Origin: Haplosporangium gracile
Taxonomy: Eukaryota; Mortierellomycota; Mortierellomycetes; Mortierellales; Mortierellaceae
NCBI GenBank assembly: GCA_015499985.1
Contig: JAAAUF010000625.1
Location: 1 to 24,968, forward strand
DNA length: 24,968 bases
Reading direction: 5' to 3'
This document shows, in pieces, positions 1 through 10,485 of the stretch (position 1 is the stretch's first letter; every line of letters starts with the position of its first letter). Under the pieces are notes generated by a model. The model made no database searches, had not been told where the DNA came from, and worked only from the letters and a program-made list of their open reading frames with translations. Position numbers and translations under genes: made by a program.

Positions 1-1109
1 TTTATTTTTACTTCCGTTGAAGCTGTGAAGAGCAGCGGCAATTGTTGCGCAGAGCTAGGTTTAGGACCGGACTGCGACTGGTGGATGGCTCTTGGAAGAG
101 TTTGATATGTAGCCCCTTTCACTATCAAAAAAAAAAAAATATCGCGGGTTGCGGGCATTTTTTTGGAGCCGATACATTTTGTGAAAGAAGATGAAGGAGT
201 GAGTCGAGACGCTGATGTAAAACGAGGATTGGATGACCAACTGTACTGTCAGTGCCGATGTATGCAAGTAAATTGATGTAGGAGTAAAGTCTAGATGTTT
301 GAGTTTATCTTTGCTCCTGGATGATTTGCAGGACAGGGGAGGAGGGGGGAAGGGAGGGATCACGTCAAAATTGTGATAGCTGTGCATTGGCCACAGCGCA
401 CCTACAAATAGGGAACAAACAAAAAAGCGCGTTTTAGAAAGAAAAAGAGGACAAATGCACAGGGCTCCTTTGAGCCTGGATCTCAACAAAACGGTAAGAC
501 ACACCTTCCAGTTGGAGGATGATGAAGAAAAGAAGACATCATCGAATTAAAAGAGAGGGGTTAACAGAATGTATAAAGAAAACAAAGTGCAGAAGCTAAA
601 ACGACATTAAAGCTAGAAGGATAGCATGGAGATGAATGACCGAGAAAGAGAATACTCAGATGACCTGTGGATAAGTTACTTGGCCCTGGATCATGTCCTC
701 GTGGGCTGAACGGGTCAAAGTGTAAAAATAATTTGAAATAGGGGCATTGGGCCCTCGGAGGAAAATGGTATTGTCATGATCATTGTTTTTTCTTTCTTTT
801 TCTCTTCTTTTTTCTTTTCTTTTTTCTTTCAACTCCAACACTTCATCCACCACCACTCCCTCCACTCCCTCCACTCCCACTCTCGGGAGCGCCATTTACT
901 TCAGGAATCACCATCCTTTAATGACCCTTTGATCCAACTGCTTTCTTACCTTTTATTTTGTTTCAGTTTCTCTTTTTTTTTATCTTCCCTCTTGGCGCAT
1001 TTTTTTTTGTTCTTCCTTGATTCTTACTTATCTTTTTCTATAAAACCTATTTACCTTCGTCTTTCTTTTCACCTCTCACCTCCCAGTCAACCCTTTCATA
1101 TATTCCACA
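1..1109. other. Intergenic region and promoter of the SAM-domain gene
   Basis: No gene is supported here. The open frames are low in complexity, lack recognisable motifs and overlap homopolymer runs (an A run near 127-139, T/C-rich runs near 785-835 and 970-1010). The CT-rich stretch from about 785 to 1100 followed by a TATA-like TATAAAA at 1039-1045 looks like the core promoter of the gene starting at 1110. The first 600 bases may hold the flank of a gene outside the window, but I see nothing definite. Confidence 0.5.
1039..1045 (+). promoter_or_regulatory. TATA-like box of the SAM-domain gene
   Basis: TATAAAA lies 65 bases before the ATG at 1110, downstream of long pyrimidine tracts typical of fungal promoters. 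This is inferred from position and sequence only. Confidence 0.45.
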
Positions 1110-2893
1110 ATGGATCCAATCATCACCTCCTTTGCCACCGCCGACTCCACCGCAACTGTCAGCCCCAGAGACGAGTCCGATGCATCGGCCACTCCTGGTT
1201 CCTACAGATACAAAAAAGTTCACGTCCCTCTGGCATACCCATCCGAAGCCGTCCAACAATCCACAACCAAGGCCTACATCTACCCTCCTCTCATGTCCCC
1301 CTCTGATGACGATTTCTACAAATCCGCCCTACCCTCCCAACCAACCCCTCCAACCTCTGCATCCAACTCTCCGTCCTCAGTGACTTTTTCTACTCAACCG
1401 CTCAACATCCCCTCCTCAAATAACGCCTCGCGATCGAGGGAGAGGGAGAGTGGCCGGTTTGGAGGACGGCCGCTCCGGTCGTCTGCTTCCTTCTCGACTT
1501 TTCGCGCTGGTTCGCTTCCAAACATCTCCCATTCTCCTCCCGCTCAACAGGAGACGCCAATGCCCTCACCGCCAGTTTCGCCCTGGAAACGGTCTACCAG
1601 TCTTACGCGCCCGTCTGTTCATCGATCAGCGACGTTGATTGTGGACGAGACGCCGTACCCAGATCTGCCGGCGGAGGTGCGAGTGTGGAGTAGTGCCCAT
1701 GTGGCCGAGTACCTTGGCTATAGTTTGCGGCGGTATCCTCGCGCCATTACTGAAGACCTTGGACGTTATGTCCGACAGGTAAGCAAGGAGTGATGACTGC
1801 AGAGTGAAGTAGGAAAGACAGACAGGGAAAAAAAAAAGAAATAGGGTGTGATAATCTGTCCTCTTGACCAGGTTTTGTGTGTGCCCCTTTATTTTGGATC
1901 GGATTTCAGGGTCTGATCACTCATGATTATGTCTTACATTTCTGATGTAATGTGTGGTGTTGTTGTTGCATATAGACGGCGTGCCTGAATGGGGCCCAGT
2001 TCCTGGATCTGTCCGAGGAGGACCTTGGTAGGAACATTGACGACAGCTTCATCGAATATGCATGCACAGATGAAAACAAGTCGGTTTGCATGCACAGATG
2101 AAAACAAGTCGGTTTGCATACTCATCACTAACCCTGTATCCTCTCTCTACCACTTCAAACACTCAACAAAAAAAAAAAAATAGAACGGATGGAGATCAAC
2201 CTAAAGTGGAGGTCAATGATCATGAAGGCCGTGGGGATGCTCCGTCGCGAGACCCTACGTGCCAGTCGAGTCGTCTCGATGAACTGGGAGGACGGATATA
2301 ATCCCGAGAAGGATGGCGGCACCCAAACCGTTAGTCCTGCCCCTTCTTCCCCCACCCACTGTAAGTATTCTCTTGACAACCAGAAAAAAAAATAAGGATC
2401 ATCTGGTCATCCTTGGCATCGTCAGTGTGACAACGTGGGATAAATATTAATTTCTTTGTGCCCTTTTTTGCTCACTCACACACCTTTCCCTCTCACTCTC
2501 TTTTCCCATCTAATCATTTTTTTCAAAGCCGACGAAGAGGATCGATCCATCAGCCATTCTGCATCCGACCAAACTCATTCCCAAGAGAACTTCCAAAGTC
2601 AAGCCCAAACCCAATCTCACAACCGTCGCAGTATCGTCCTCTCTCTCACTACACCCGTCACAAAGAACACAATGGAGAACACCAAGGTCAATCCAGTCGA
2701 CACGCAAGAACTCCGTCGAGGCATTGTCGAAGACGTCTCAAGCATCCTGCTCTCCTGGAAGAAGGATCAAGAGACAGTCCTGGCAAAGAAGGCTACCGAG
2801 TCCTCCTCTTCTCCCATCGGAGGACTTGGGTTTATGGAGGGCGTCGTAATCGGTGGATTGATCGTCGCCTTCATGATGCGCTTTGCTCGTTAA
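1110..2893 (+). CDS. SAM-domain protein with C-terminal membrane anchor (4 exons)
   Basis: Exons 1110-1778, 1976-2027, 2184-2360 and 2529-2893 join in frame to a 420-aa protein. Donors are GTAAGC, GTAGGA and GTAAGT; acceptors are TAG, TAG and AAG. Residues 1-180 are Ser/Pro-rich and probably disordered. Residues about 193-262, spread over three exons, form a sterile alpha motif: WSSAHVAEYL, then FLDLSEEDL, then ERMEINLKWR and an aliphatic helix. The splice at 2027/2184 was chosen because it restores the SAM pattern (L..L..EDL..M.I); reading on past 2027 reaches a stop. The C terminus (about 398-420, GLGFMEGVVIGGLIVAF) is one hydrophobic segment followed by a basic tail, suggesting a tail-anchored protein. 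SAM domains mediate protein or RNA binding; the partner is unknown. AATAAA at 2971-2976 may be its polyadenylation signal. It converges with the next gene, 150 bp between stops. Confidence 0.85.
2059..2119 (+). repeat. 28-bp tandem duplication inside intron 2
   Basis: Two perfect copies of a 28-bp unit (2059-2086 and 2087-2114, starting TGCATGCACAGATG) are followed by five bases of a third. It lies within intron 2 of the SAM-domain gene (2028-2183), before the branch-like CACTAAC at about 2126, so it does not alter the spliced protein. Confidence 0.9.
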
Positions 2894-2970
2894 TAGCTTA
2901 GTGACAATACGTATACATACCTGAAGTGTGTGTGCGAGCGTGCTCGGTTTTTTAATAACTGTTAACTGCA

Positions 2971-2976
2971 AATAAA
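2971..2976 (+). terminator. Polyadenylation signal AATAAA of the SAM-domain gene
   Basis: AATAAA lies 78 bases after the stop codon, in the short space between two convergent genes. Assigned by position only. Confidence 0.4.
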
Positions 2977-3043
2977 ACCAGTTTTTGTAAATAGCAAAGA
3001 AAGAAACAAACAAACGAAAAAAAGAGATGTAAACGCTCACTTT

Positions 3044-4816
3044 TTACACCAACCGCTTGCCGCCAGGGTAGAGAGCATATACGCTTTGCGTTCCATCGTC
3101 GTTCTCGATAATCTCCAGCGAGGCCAAGTGACCACCTAAAAATATGAAGAAACAGGCTATATTATTTAGTTCTCCACCAAAAATCATAGATGAAAACCCG
3201 TCTTATGGGGGGCCATATTCCATCTCACAAGATCGTTAGATATTCGCGAAAAATACAAAAAACAAAGAGCATATATGATGGTAGTCGTACCATAGTACTT
3301 GCTGATGCCCACATCAATGACCATGTAACCGCCATTGCAGATCGAAAGGATCTTTCCTGTTCGATATTGAGGAGTGTGGCCCGAGATCAAACGATTCACC
3401 TAGGTAAAGACAATGCAGGAGCAATATAACAAAATATGCGCGTTTGAACATCTCTTAGTCTCGTTTCAATCATCTGATCCAAAATGGTTTTTTGCTCAAT
3501 GGAGAGGAGAGTGTGTATGTTTCTGAATATCTTATCCAGGGATGGTACTTACTCCGAGCGCCTTCTTGACGGCATCGACATTTTTGCAAGTCTCTTCCAT
3601 ACCATTCTCCTGTGTCGCATGGGAACGGCTCCAAATGGGACCTATTGGATCATAGAGAGGGTAATGCATGCAAAAGTAAGTACGCCAAATCTTTGTCAAG
3701 AGGTATGACGCGCACAAATTGGTTACGAGCAAACAAGTTCCATGGACGTTTATCTCCCCTTTCCCTCTCCTTGCCAACAAAGAAATACTTGCCTGATCCC
3801 TGGAAAATAGGAGCATGCCTAAAGTCACCCTTCCAGATAGCTTCGCGGGACAAAAGGTTGAGAGTGTCGGCACCGAGACGAGCCCATTCGGGTTCCATAT
3901 CTCCATGAGTAAAGACGGTGTGTCCATTTTGGATGTGAGTGATGTTGAAATTGTTGTAGATCTGCTGTCCAAGCCATCCTGTCTTGACATCCCAGGCCTC
4001 CTTGCGCTTCTGTCGACCTCCGAACGAGGCATAGTCTTCCTCTGTTACGTAACGCAAATCTCCGCCCAAGTTCATCACCTCATGGCTAACATGAGTAAGG
4101 GAAAGGTGAAGGAAACAGAGAGAGAGGGAGATGTTTCGTGTGAGTTGAATCCGTTCCTCGCTGATTGTTTCGCCATTCCTCACGCTTGTCATCAGTTCTG
4201 TTTCCTTGATCCCTTACTTTCCATAGACGTTGACAACCTACAAGTGCAGCAAAGGTAAAGTTGACTGTCAGCAAAAACCTTTTTCTCTTCATACTGAGCT
4301 TGACTGCAAGATTCAACTACGCCAAGTTGGTTCTTCCCGTGCGACGGTAGGTACCTTTCCTCCAGTCTCCTTGGCCTGCTTGCGGAGCTTGTCAAAGAGG
4401 TTGTAAATGGCAATGGTATCAGGTCCACGATCTACAATGTCACCCTATCATCGCACACATCAATCGAGAAGAAAGTCAATAACCTTGCTAACGCGACAAC
4501 GATAAAAAAAAGATGATGGATTATACCCACGACAACGATGATAACAACGACTTACAGTTTGAACGAGAGTGTCGTGTCCGCCGGACCAGTTTGATTCTGC
4601 GTCGATGACGTTAGCAAGACGGAGGACAGCCAGGGTTTGTGCGAGGTCGCTGTGGAGGTCTCCGACGGCGACTGTCCTTCCGTTCTTTGGAAGCTGTTGT
4701 TGTTTAATGGAAGTCTTGACTACTTTGGGGAGGATGGGGGATGAGTTGGCGGGTGGTTGTCTGAAGTAGAGAATGAGCAGGGCCAGGAAGGCCAAGAGAA
4801 GGATGGGTCGCAGCAT
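3044..4816 (-). CDS. PPP-type metallophosphatase, Shewanella-like group (7 exons)
   Basis: Minus-strand exons 4816-4556, 4444-4355, 4237-4218, 4085-3793, 3641-3553, 3399-3291 and 3135-3044 join to 317 aa. Residues 1-18 are a hydrophobic signal peptide or anchor (MLRPILLLAFLALLILYF). Metal-binding motifs follow in the expected order: GDLHSD (52-57), GDIVDRG (88-94), GNHE (123-126, then VMNL), FTHGD (about 182-186) and SGHTPQ (257-262). GDLHSD has Ser where GDLHGD is usual. The set, with GNHE-VMNL and the GGHLASLE ending, fits the Shewanella-like branch of phosphoprotein phosphatases, here predicted to enter the secretory pathway. Substrate is unknown. Oddities: exon 3 is only 20 bp, and intron 4 (3792-3642) must use a GC donor (GCAAGT), since the nearby GT site loses the reading frame. 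It is divergent from the Ypk1 gene. Confidence 0.88.
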
Positions 4817-5411
4817 TGCGTGTTCCTCTCACAGTAATTGAATGGGCAAGTGTGTCAAGTGCAGGTATGCCTGAAGGAGTATGCAGAGAAGAATAGGGCG
4901 TAAAAAAGGACAAGGGACAGAAAGTGAAAGGGAAAGAGGGAGAAAGAAAAGAAAGAAAAGAAAGGACTTACAGACGGACCAAGAGACAACCCACAAAAAA
5001 ATAAAAAATAAAAAATATAAGAAATGAAAGGCCGAAGTGTAAGTGAAGGTGGGGTAGAGGGGCAAAAAGCACATTCAAGTTGCAGATCCCGGTCCTGTGC
5101 CGTGTGAAAAACAAGGACATGAAATTTAACCACTGAATTTGCAACCCTGTCTGTGGTGGATTGTGATTTGTGCGCAAAGTGGCAAATTTGGCAGAGGTAT
5201 AAAAGGGTTGGAACCTTTGCACTCTTATCCCCGTTTCATAACAACAAAAAGCAGCAACGACACCACCACCACTACTACCACTAGCAACAACAACAGCAAC
5301 AACAATAACAGCAACCCTCATACCCCATCACTCTCTCATTACACTCACTCTCATTTCACTCTCATTCATCACTCCCTTTTACTCCCCCCCCTCCAGTGAA
5401 TCTCATTCGAC
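4817..5411. promoter_or_regulatory. Divergent promoter region between phosphatase and YPK1
   Basis: 595 bp separate the two divergent ATGs. A clear TATAAAAG at 5198-5205 serves the plus-strand kinase gene, and is followed by a leader of ACA/CAA repeats (about 5240-5310) and CT-rich sequence. The minus-strand side has purine-rich plus-strand sequence (4890-4965), that is a pyrimidine-rich promoter for the phosphatase. No further gene is visible. Confidence 0.6.
5198..5205 (+). promoter_or_regulatory. TATA box of YPK1
   Basis: TATAAAAG lies about 210 bases before the kinase ATG and is followed by a CAA-rich leader. Position and sequence support a core promoter. Confidence 0.6.
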
Positions 5412-8400
5412 ATGTCCTCCTGGCTGCAATCAAAGAGTAGGTCACCTCACTTCCTCCCTCCTCACTCTCTAGCAACTTTCTCATATATGCTATCCTACGA
5501 AAACAACGCATCTCAAGCCTAACAATGCACATATCCTCCTTGCATGCATCGCTCTCTTATACACACTCGATACTCACTCAATTGCTATCAACCTCACTAC
5601 TCATTCCTTACGCCTTTTGATAGAGAACAAAGAGAAGGAGCGTGAAAAGGAAAAAGACAAGGATTCCGTTTACTTCAGCCCTCCCTCTGGCCAGACAAAA
5701 GTCCTCTCACCGCCCTCGCCACCAAACCCCAACCACCAATACCACCACCATAACAATAATAACGGCAATGGAACTGCCCCAGCCTCGACCTTTCAGAAGG
5801 ACAGAAGTGTCAGTCCAACATCAACCATAGACTCGTCAAAGAGCGGCATGCTCGTGATTCGGGTTGTCGAGGCTCGCGGACTGACTCTCCCTACGGGTTT
5901 CGACAGTACGATAGCTTCGCAAAAGAATCATCCTCATTACGGCAGCCCGACAAACAGCAGCCGCGAATCGCTCCAGCGCAAGTGGTGGCTGCCCTACGCA
6001 GTTCTAGAGTTTGACAAGAACGAGGTCCTGATTGATGCTCTCAGTGGAGAGATGTCCAACCCAGTATGGCAATACAGAGCTCACTTGTAAGTTGCTAATT
6101 CATTGTCTGTCTCTCTTTTTCTCTCACTCTCTCTTTTTTCCCGCCTCTTCTCATCCCCCCATCATTCATTTCATTTCTCGAGCGTATTTTTTTTTGACAA
6201 TGGTGCTCTCCGATATCGTCTATTCCTGGGCTGGTTCAGGAACAGGCCACACTCATACACACACACATCCACACATCCACACATCCACGCATACACAAAA
6301 CAAAAAATCACCCGCCCAAAATCACCCGCCAAAAAAACAAAAAAAAATGAGGGAAAAAGAAAGGCTGGATATCAACAGCAACAGTGAGAGGGATGCGAGC
6401 GAGCCACAAGTGGGTGGCTTTCGCCCTAAGATTCATGCACATTGGAGATGTCAATTTCATTTCCCTCATCGCATCCTTTCATTTTTTTTTTTTTTTTTAT
6501 AATGGCCTGGACTAAAGCAACAAAGGAGGAGCCTACATGCATACATACATACATACATACATACATACATGACCAACAAAAGAAAAACAAGATCTTCTTT
6601 TCTTTCGGGTAATATCTTTCATCTCGCCACCATGAGGATCTCTTTTTCAGGAGCAGGCGCAAATGGCAAAAAAAAAAAAATAAATAAATATGCAGGGTAC
6701 ATGGGACTGAAAGGGAACAAAAAAAGTTGCTATTTTTGAAATAGACAACCTTGTGGATCATGAAGCCATTGAGCAGGTGGTGGTAGTTGTGGTGATGATG
6801 ACGGCCATGGTGCGAGTGGGGTAGAATGCGACGCGATGCAGTGCAATACGAAGGTATGTGAATGGAGAGGGGATAAGAGAGAGTGAAGAAGCGGTGATCA
6901 GTCGATTCTTTGGGTAGGGGCATGGGAGCATGTGAACTGCTATGAATCGTTCTTCATCCTTTCATGCTGCTCAATTGTTGCTTAAAATGAAGCGAGGAAG
7001 CAGCAGCATGCATTTAAAAGCGAAAAAGGGGGCTATTCTTATCATCGGACCCCCACATCCTCTCTCTCACTTGTAAACCCATTTGACTCAATGCTCTACA
7101 CTATGGCTATATTCCCTCTAAAACCATTGAATTGCACCTTCTGACACTGGGCCATGCTCTCTTTTTCATTTCTGACCAACCTTCAACTCAATCTAGTGAT
7201 GTGTCAAGGTTCACTGAGGCCCAATTGTCACTCTATGTTCGCACTCCCTATCTCCCAAAGTCAGGCGACATGAGGGACTGTGACGCTTCGAGTCAAGACA
7301 TCTTTCTCGGCAACGTCCTTCTAGAGCCTCTTTTCGATGATCAGATGCAAGACGAATGGTTTCTCCTCCTCAACGGTACCGGCAAAGTCCGCATCCAGCT
7401 TGTCTTCAAGAGTCACTTTGTAAGCACAGCACCATTTTATTTCTTTTTAAGACCAATTATGAACTGTCTGGATTCAAATCGGCAATGAATGAATGAAGGC
7501 ATTGTTACTTGAGCGCATGTTACAAACCGGCTGATAGAAAGCGCACTCTTTTCTCGTCCACGAAACACTTAGGGGAACACCCATCTCGCCGTTGATGCCT
7601 TTGACTTGCTCAAGGTTATCGGCAAAGGGAGCTTTGGCAAGGTAACGTTGCAGACACAGGGCGCAATAAACAAAACGACAAAACAAAAAAGGCCCAAACG
7701 CTCATTACACAAACACATTTTTGATTTTCCCGCCATAATTCTTCTAGACTGACACTGTCTTTTCTTTCGACTTCTCTCGTATTTAGGTCATGCAAGTACG
7801 CAAGCGCGATACCAATCGCATTTACGCCATGAAAATCCTGCGCAAAGCGCATATTATCTCTCGCAGTGAGGTCAACCATACCCTTGCAGAGAGAACGGTC
7901 CTGGCCCAGATCAATAACCCCTTCATCGTTCCTCTCAAGTTTTCGTTCCAGTCGCCCGAGAAACTGTACCTCGTCCTCGCCTTTGTCAATGGTGGAGAGC
8001 TCTTCCACCACCTCCAGCGAGAGGGTCGCTTCAGCGAAGAGAGGTCCCGCTTCTACGCGGCCGAACTCTTGTGCGCTCTGGAGTGCCTCCACGGTTTCAA
8101 CGTCGTCTACCGCGATCTCAAGCCAGAAAACATCCTTTTGGACTATACCGGGCACATTGCACTGTGCGATTTCGGTTTGTGCAAGCTGGGTATGACCGAG
8201 ACCGAGACGACCAACACATTCTGTGGCACCCCTGAGTACCTTGCCCCCGAGTTGTTGCTGGGCCAGGGCTATACCAAGACGGTCGACTGGTGGACCTTGG
8301 GTGTCTTGCTTTACGAGATGCTCACGGGTCTGCCTCCCTTCTACGACGAGAACATCCACGAGATGTACCGGAAAATTCTGCAAGACGACCTCCGATTCCC

Positions 8401-8803
8401 TGACGAGATTTCTCCCGATGCCAGGTCCTTGTTGTCAGACCTGCTTACGCGCGACCCCAACGAGCGTCTGGGTAACAGTGGATCAAGTGCGATCAAGCAG
8501 CACCCGTTCTTCAAGCCCATCTCATTCCCCCATCTCATGGCCAAGAAGATCCAGCCGCCCTTCAAGCCTTCGGTTTCGTCTGCGATTGACACCTCGAACT
8601 TTGACGAGGAGTTTACGAATGAGGAACCTTTGGACTCTGTGGTTGAGTCGTCGTACCTGAGCGAGACGGTCCAATTGCAATTCAAAGGATTCACCTACAA
8701 CCCTTCGCAGGATGGAGTCTTGGGGGGCAGTATGGCCAGCAACCCTGGACTGAGCACATCCGGTCACCATGATTCGCATGTTGCATCTGGTGGTCGTAGG
8801 TAA
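5412..8803 (+). CDS. YPK1: AGC protein kinase Ypk1/Gad8 with N-terminal C2 domain (5 exons)
   Basis: Exons 5412-5436, 5624-6086, 7197-7419, 7573-7641 and 7787-8803 give 598 aa. Residues 1-80 are charged and low in complexity. Residues about 83-235 are the fungal C2-like domain (GMLVIRVVEARGL, PYAVLEFDKNEV, NPVWQYRAHFDVSR, SQDIFLGNVLLEP). The kinase domain follows: GKGSFGK loop (254-260, cut by intron 4), catalytic Lys276, YRDLKPEN with Asp370, DFG with Asp388, and T-loop TFCGTPEY with Thr404. The C-terminal extension has a turn motif at LDSVV (Ser544) and a hydrophobic motif FKGFTY (Thr563), the usual TORC2 sites, with Thr404 the usual PDK1-type site. The C2 sequence and EEFTNEEPLDSVV tail favour Ypk1/Gad8 over Sch9. 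The family controls sphingolipid synthesis, membrane stress and growth. A short tail follows the hydrophobic motif. Intron 2 (6087-7196) is unusually long. Confidence 0.93.
6248..6300. repeat. CA/CATC-rich simple repeat
   Basis: Alternating CA and ACATCC units lie in intron 2 of the kinase gene. Confidence 0.85.
6540..6570. repeat. CATA microsatellite
   Basis: Seven or more perfect CATA units lie within intron 2 of the kinase gene. Confidence 0.95.
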
Positions 8804-9513
8804 TGGTGCTGGTTCACCCCCACCGCGGCTACTAGCAGCTTCTTCTGCTTTCTTTTTTTAATATTGTTGTTTTTCGTTGTTTACATATAGTCCTTCGATA
8901 GGATAAAAAGCACTGATAAAAGTAATCTGGCAATGCACACAGTGGGATCAAAAGCAAAACAAACAAATGACAAACTAGGCAGCAGTGATGCCTGTTCCTA
9001 TCAGCGTTGTTCGTGCGGAGTGGCAACATTTGTTTCCCTATCCATACCTCCACCATGTATGTACGCCGGTACAGGCGGCAAGAGGGAGAGAAAGAGAGAG
9101 TGTGGCGTCTGTGTTCTCTGTTTGTGTGCTTCCTTTCTTGCCCCGCATGAAAAATTAAAAAAACCTAAAATATGCACGATGATGCGCCCGCAGTACTGCG
9201 GATGGCTTTGATTGGTCAATTGCGAATTGATTTGTTTTCCTGCGGGGGAAGAGAAGAACTGACGCGGACAAACAGGGACGGACCCGCAATTCATTATTTC
9301 ATTCCTGATCTCTTTAAAAGGGTCCACCTTCCCACCTTTATTCTGCTCTTCATTAACACCCACGACCAACAACACACAACAACACTCAGCAAGATACCAG
9401 CGCAAAGCAATATACCCGCAACAACAACCTCTTCTACAACAACAACAATAATCACTTTCACCATCCCCGCTTTATTTTTAACCAAGCACCAACAAGCCCA
9501 GCTCCACTCCTAC
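8804..9513. other. Intergenic region and leader before the acidic protein gene
   Basis: After the kinase stop there is a T-rich 3' flank and then the promoter of the next gene. TTTAAAAGGG at 9314-9323 is a TATA-like candidate, followed by ACAACAACA-rich leader sequence up to the chosen ATG at 9514. The reading frame is open from an ATG at 9172, but that stretch resembles promoter and leader rather than coding sequence. Confidence 0.5.
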
Positions 9514-10485
9514 ATGACCGCTCTTCAATCCCTTACCTCCACCGCCTCTATTATTGTCTCTTCTGACAATTCTGTTATTACCTCAACTACCACCCCCAAC
9601 CTCTCCGTCGAAAATACCTACAAGACAGTCGCAGCCATTGACCTTTTCCACTACCCCGAGAGCGATTTCAAGGACTCAAGCCGCCACCGCGCCTACCTGG
9701 GTCAGAAATCCCGCGAACGCGCGACTAGGAATTTCATTTGGCGCAAGATCCAGCAGGGAGCCGCTAGTCAGAAGGATAAGGAGCGGATTGAACGCAAGTT
9801 GAGCCAACGGAAGAATAAGAACTCGGGTTCTGAAAGCAACAGCGACGAGGAAGACGATAACAACGACGACTACAAGGACGAGAGATACTTTAAGAATGAC
9901 ATCAGCGACAGCAACGGCGACGACGACGACGACGACGACGCGGAGGTCGTTGCCTCTCAGGAGTCTAACAAGAAACAGCACACCAGCAGCACCAAGAAGG
10001 CAGCCAAGAAGTCCAACACCGCCTCCGAGCCCGACCACAAAAAGGCACTGGACCTGGACACTACTAGCGCTACCCCAAAGCGCCGGTCCAACAAGCGCGC
10101 TGACCGTCGCCGCAGCTCCAAGGACGAAATCCTCTCCGACGATGACACCAACAACGCTACGCCGTCCCTCGCTTCTTCCGCATCATCCACATCTTCATCT
10201 AGCGACGAGGACGACAACAACGATGAAGAGGCTGACAACGAGATCTTCCTGGGCGAAGAGGAACGGATCCGATTCAAGCACAACCTCACCTTCAAGACCG
10301 ACGATCAGTCTAGCATGTCAGCCCCGCGTGTGGATCTCCGCTCCTGGAAGCGCGCGTTTGTCCAGCGATTGGATGAGCAGGATCAAGCCCGCTCCTCTGG
10401 TACCGATTCGACCAATGGGCGCAAAAAGCAAAACAAGCAAAAGCAGAAGGAGAAGAGGAACAAGGGGTCTCGAGATTACTACTAA
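9514..10485 (+). CDS. Uncharacterised charged low-complexity protein, probably nuclear
   Basis: A single-exon frame of 323 aa from ATG 9514. The frame stays open from ATG 9172 (437 aa), but I prefer 9514 because the sequence before it contains a TATA-like box and a CAA-rich leader. I do not recognise the family. Two denser segments, around FHYPESDFKDSSRHRAYL (N-terminal third) and EIFLGEEERIRFKHNLTF with LRSWKRAFVQRLDEQDQ (C-terminal), look like short helical or binding motifs. Between them are acidic tracts (including seven Asp encoded by a GAC repeat near 9918-9939), Ser-rich stretches and basic clusters (TPKRRSNKRADRRRSS) that could be nuclear localisation signals. The tail is Lys/Gln-rich. 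A nucleolar or chromatin role would fit the composition but is only a guess. AATAAA at 10681-10686 is a candidate polyadenylation signal. Confidence 0.7.
   Translation: MTALQSLTSTASIIVSSDNSVITSTTTPNLSVENTYKTVAAIDLFHYPESDFKDSSRHRAYLGQKSRERATRNFIWRKIQQGAASQKDKERIERKLSQRKNKNSGSESNSDEEDDNNDDYKDERYFKNDISDSNGDDDDDDDAEVVASQESNKKQHTSSTKKAAKKSNTASEPDHKKALDLDTTSATPKRRSNKRADRRRSSKDEILSDDDTNNATPSLASSASSTSSSSDEDDNNDEEADNEIFLGEEERIRFKHNLTFKTDDQSSMSAPRVDLRSWKRAFVQRLDEQDQARSSGTDSTNGRKKQNKQKQKEKRNKGSRDYY

Larger units (their letters stand above)
6087..7196 (+). other. Long intron 2 of YPK1 with microsatellites
   Basis: The 1,110-bp intron starts GTAAGT right after the C2 half-domain and ends CTAG before the second half; the reading frame resumes exactly (codon split TT|T). 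It contains a CA/CATC-rich tract (6248-6300), a run of 17 T (6482-6498), a CATA repeat (6540-6570) and an A run near 6670. Open frames inside it, including a 165-codon one on the minus strand, are built from these repeats and show no domain. Confidence 0.8.

Noticed and set aside
61..504. 147-codon minus-strand frame
   Set aside because: Made of homopolymers and low-complexity sequence, no domain, no convincing promoter or splice sites.
3815..4258. 147-codon plus-strand frame
   Set aside because: Antisense shadow of the phosphatase exons, which carry all the metal-binding motifs.
6426..6923. 165-codon minus-strand frame inside the long Ypk1 intron
   Set aside because: Encoded by the CATA repeat, A/T runs and His-rich simple sequence; the kinase exons on both sides join exactly across it.
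7616..8383. 255-codon minus-strand frame
   Set aside because: Antisense shadow of the kinase domain.
5412..8803. Assigning the kinase to Sch9
   Set aside because: Sch9 also has a C2 domain, but the EEFTNEEPLDSVV tail and the C2 sequence around FDVSR fit Ypk1/Gad8 better.
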